Source: Pelethousia sp002409725 (GTDB taxonomy: Bacteria; Bacillota; Clostridia; Christensenellales; CAG-138). Taken from it: 7,018 nucleotides of DNA. The notes under the pieces were generated by a model that was given only the letters and a program-made list of their open reading frames with translations, did no database searches and was not told the origin of the DNA. A program made the translations under genes and the position numbers. The stretch lies in NCBI GenBank assembly GCA_937915455.1, contig CALDNN010000020.1:1-7018 (forward strand). Reading direction: 5' to 3'. Position 1 is the stretch's first letter; every line of letters begins with the position of its first letter. Shown one piece after another: positions 5,068 to 7,018 of the stretch.

Positions 5068-6696
5068 TTGCTGTTTAGTTACATGCTGCGCAAACTGCGC
5101 TTTTTTATGGATTCCGCCTATAAGCGCCGCGGCGGCGAGGCCGATGGGTCCGATGCGCAAAGCGCGCCCGAAAAAAAGATCGATAAGGGCCTGGAGGAAA
5201 ACCTGGACAGCCTGCGAACGCTCCTCTCGTATAGCAACGACCTGATCGTGCACAGGTTCCGCTTTGGCCCTGACGGCAGCGTGGAGGCCGCGTTGGTGTT
5301 TATCGACGGGCTGGTCGATAATATGATCCTCACCGAGGCCGTCCTGCGGCCCTTGCGCAGCTGGCGCATCGCAGAAGCGCAGCTTCCCCGTGCAGACGCT
5401 TTGCTGGATGCCGTTGGCCGGGAGGCGCTCTGCGCCGCCAGCGTGGAAGCGGTGCAGTCCTTGGAGGATCTGTCCGCCGCCTGCCTTCGGGGTAACGCCG
5501 TCCTACTGCTCGACGGCTGCGCTGGTGGGCTGGGCATCGAGGCCAAGGGATGGGAAAAGCGCGCCGTTACGGAGCCGCAATCCGAAACGGTGGTGCGCGG
5601 CCCGCGCGAGGGTTTCACGGAAAACCTGCGCACCAACACGGCCCTCATCCGCCGCAAGATACATGACGGCCGTCTGCACGTGGAGCAGCTCGACGTGGGC
5701 CGCAAAAGCCACACCGTTGTCTGCCTGCTGTACCTCGACGGGGTAGCAGCGCCGCACGTGGTAGAGACCGCGCGTTACCGCATCAGCCGCCTGGATGTGG
5801 AATCCATCCTGGAATCGGGCTATCTCGAGGAATACATCGAGGACGCGCCCTATTCTCCCTTTGCCACCATCGGCTACAGCGAAAAGCCGGATGTAGTGGC
5901 GGCCAAAATACTGGAGGGCCGCGTAGCCATCGCCGTGGACGGCACCCCCTTTGTGCTCACCGCGCCCATGCTCTTCATCGAAAGCTTCCAAACCGCGGAG
6001 GACTATTATACCCGGCCCCTGTATGCTACCCTCCTACGCATCCTGCGCTTGTTTGCATACCTGCTCACCGTGTTCAGCCCGGCCATCTATATCGCCCTCA
6101 CGGCCTTTCATCAGGAGCTCATCCCCACCACGCTGCTTCTACGGATCGCCAGCGCACGGGAGGGCACGCCCTTCCCGGTCTTTTTGGAGGCGCTGGTGAT
6201 GATCGTCGCCTTTGAAATCTTGCGTGAGGCAGGCGTACGCCTGCCCCGCGCCGTAGGCCAGACCATCAGCATCGTGGGCGCGCTGATTATGGGCGAGGCC
6301 GCCGTAAACGCGGGCATCGTGGGCGCACCCATGGTCATCACCATCGCTGTAACGGCCGTGGCGGGCTTTCTGATACCCAACCAGAGCGATTCGAGCGCCA
6401 TGCTGCGCATCGCCATGATGATCCCGGCCGCCTTCGTGGGTCTCTATGGCATCGCCTTCGGCTTTTTGGCGCTGCTGATCCACCTGGCTACACTAGAATC
6501 CTTTGGCGTATCCTATTTTGATAGCTTCTCCCATACTTCCGATATCCAGGATACGGTGATCCGTACCCCACTTTGGTTTATGAACAAGCGCCCGGCGCGC
6601 ATCGCCAAGGGGGATACCACCCGCGGCCACTTCTTCGTGCCGCCCCTGCGCCCCTTCGCATCCGATGAGGACGGATCAGCAGGAGGGAAGCCATGA
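5068..6696 (+). CDS. GerA-family spore germinant receptor subunit A
   Basis: A 542-aa membrane protein of the GerAA/GerKA/SpoVAF family, slightly longer than many members. Residues about 1-315 are the soluble cytoplasmic region. It begins with a charged stretch (30-45), then the family motif LEENLDSLRTLLSYSNDLIVHRF; later come SRLDVESILESGYLEEYIED and GRVAIAVDGTPFVLTAP. The membrane half follows: hydrophobic segments at about 326-347, 372-387, 399-437 (probably two) and 445-473, with the conserved YTRPLYATLLRILR, FHQELIPTTLL and MGEAAVNAGIVGAPMVI. In the spore inner membrane such proteins form receptor complexes with B and C subunits that respond to nutrients; the germinant here is unknown. 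The start is taken as TTG at 5068, because AAGGAG lies 10 nt upstream; the first ATG (5083) would be 25 nt from it. The stop overlaps the next gene as ATGA. Confidence 0.93.
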   Translation: MLFSYMLRKLRFFMDSAYKRRGGEADGSDAQSAPEKKIDKGLEENLDSLRTLLSYSNDLIVHRFRFGPDGSVEAALVFIDGLVDNMILTEAVLRPLRSWRIAEAQLPRADALLDAVGREALCAASVEAVQSLEDLSAACLRGNAVLLLDGCAGGLGIEAKGWEKRAVTEPQSETVVRGPREGFTENLRTNTALIRRKIHDGRLHVEQLDVGRKSHTVVCLLYLDGVAAPHVVETARYRISRLDVESILESGYLEEYIEDAPYSPFATIGYSEKPDVVAAKILEGRVAIAVDGTPFVLTAPMLFIESFQTAEDYYTRPLYATLLRILRLFAYLLTVFSPAIYIALTAFHQELIPTTLLLRIASAREGTPFPVFLEALVMIVAFEILREAGVRLPRAVGQTISIVGALIMGEAAVNAGIVGAPMVITIAVTAVAGFLIPNQSDSSAMLRIAMMIPAAFVGLYGIAFGFLALLIHLATLESFGVSYFDSFSHTSDIQDTVIRTPLWFMNKRPARIAKGDTTRGHFFVPPLRPFASDEDGSAGGKP

Positions 6697-7018
6697 GAAC
6701 ACCTGCAAAGCGCCTGGCCCTGGCCCTCGCCCTGCTCCTAACATCCTCCACCCTCAGCGGCTGCTGGGATAGCAAGGAAATCGACAAGCTGGCCATCGTC
6801 ATTGGCAGCGCAGTAGATCTTTCCACCGTACCGGGCATGGTAGACCTTACGCTGGAGATGGCCAATACCCAGGGCGCGGGCACAGGCTCCGGGGGCTCTT
6901 CCGGCCGCTCTTCCGGCGGCAGCCAGGGCGAAGGGGGGCAATCGGCCTTTTCCATGCTCAAGGCCACCAACGCCACCGTGATGGGCTGCCTCATGCAGAT
7001 CGACCAGAACAGCAACCG
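6693..7018 (+). CDS. Ger(x)C-family germination lipoprotein (3' end cut by window)
   Basis: The first 108 codons of a germinant receptor C subunit; the window ends before its stop. A lipoprotein signal peptide is clear: MRTPAKR, a hydrophobic stretch, then the lipobox LSGC with lipidated C24. The next residues, CWDSKEIDKLAIVIGSAVD, are the Ger(x)C family signature. The protein should be anchored by lipid to the outer face of the spore inner membrane and partner the upstream A subunit. Residues 61-82 are almost all Gly and Ser, a flexible loop where family members vary. The start ATG overlaps the stop of the A gene by 4 bp (ATGA) and has AGGAGG 6 nt upstream, so the two are translationally coupled. 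A B subunit gene is not in the window and could lie further right. Confidence 0.92.
   Translation, partial: MRTPAKRLALALALLLTSSTLSGCWDSKEIDKLAIVIGSAVDLSTVPGMVDLTLEMANTQGAGTGSGGSSGRSSGGSQGEGGQSAFSMLKATNATVMGCLMQIDQNSN

Noticed and set aside
4320..5078. A 252-aa plus-strand open frame across the desulfoferrodoxin and thioredoxin genes
   Set aside because: It is antisense to two genes with complete active sites and runs through both promoters and into the ger leader.
6578..7015. A 145-aa minus-strand open frame at the right end
   Set aside because: It is antisense to the GerA C-terminus and the Ger(x)C lipoprotein, whose signal peptide, lipobox and family motif are clear on the plus strand.

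Overview
The window reads as chromosomal DNA from a spore-forming, probably strictly anaerobic, GC-rich member of the Clostridia (Firmicutes). The main evidence is a gerA-type spore germinant receptor operon at the right end. A two-iron desulfoferrodoxin (an anaerobe's superoxide defence), strong AGGAGG-type ribosome binding sites and TATAAT/TTGACA promoters agree with this. The species cannot be named from the sequence. No rRNA, tRNA, CRISPR array, transposase or phage gene is visible.

Layout. Positions 53-1870 hold two leftward genes: a D-cysteine desulfhydrase-like PLP enzyme and, upstream of it, a cytoplasmic NlpC/P60 peptidase with SH3b domains of the YkfC kind. A divergent AraC-type regulator with an N-terminal cupin domain follows (2033-2869). 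Positions 2870-3248 carry no gene. They hold a 49-bp relic of a second araC gene's 3' end, a block of about 190 bp packed with perfect hairpins that ends in a terminator, and two related terminator hairpins on either side of that block. Next is a leftward pair, a DUF134/UPF0251 HTH protein and a NifX/NifB-type metal-cluster-binding protein with a His/Cys-rich tail (3249-4011). Their promoter is near-consensus and bears two copies of a palindrome. Leftward desulfoferrodoxin (4139-4519) and thioredoxin (4596-4904) genes follow. The gerA-type operon runs rightward from 5068: a GerA-family membrane protein, then a Ger(x)C lipoprotein cut by the window edge.

How the genes may work together. Desulfoferrodoxin and thioredoxin form a small redox-defence group. 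The NifX/DUF134 pair next to them is probably concerned with metal or Fe-S handling, and the palindromes suggest it is regulated as a unit. The desulfhydrase and the peptidase could both serve use of D-amino acids or cell-wall peptides, with the divergent AraC protein as a possible local regulator; this is inference. The ger genes are sporulation-specific in known spore formers, and a sigma-G-like promoter is visible upstream.

No complete novel multi-gene system is evident. The items most worth following up are the structured element and split terminator at 2974-3231, the araC relic, and the double-palindrome promoter of the DUF134-NifX operon.
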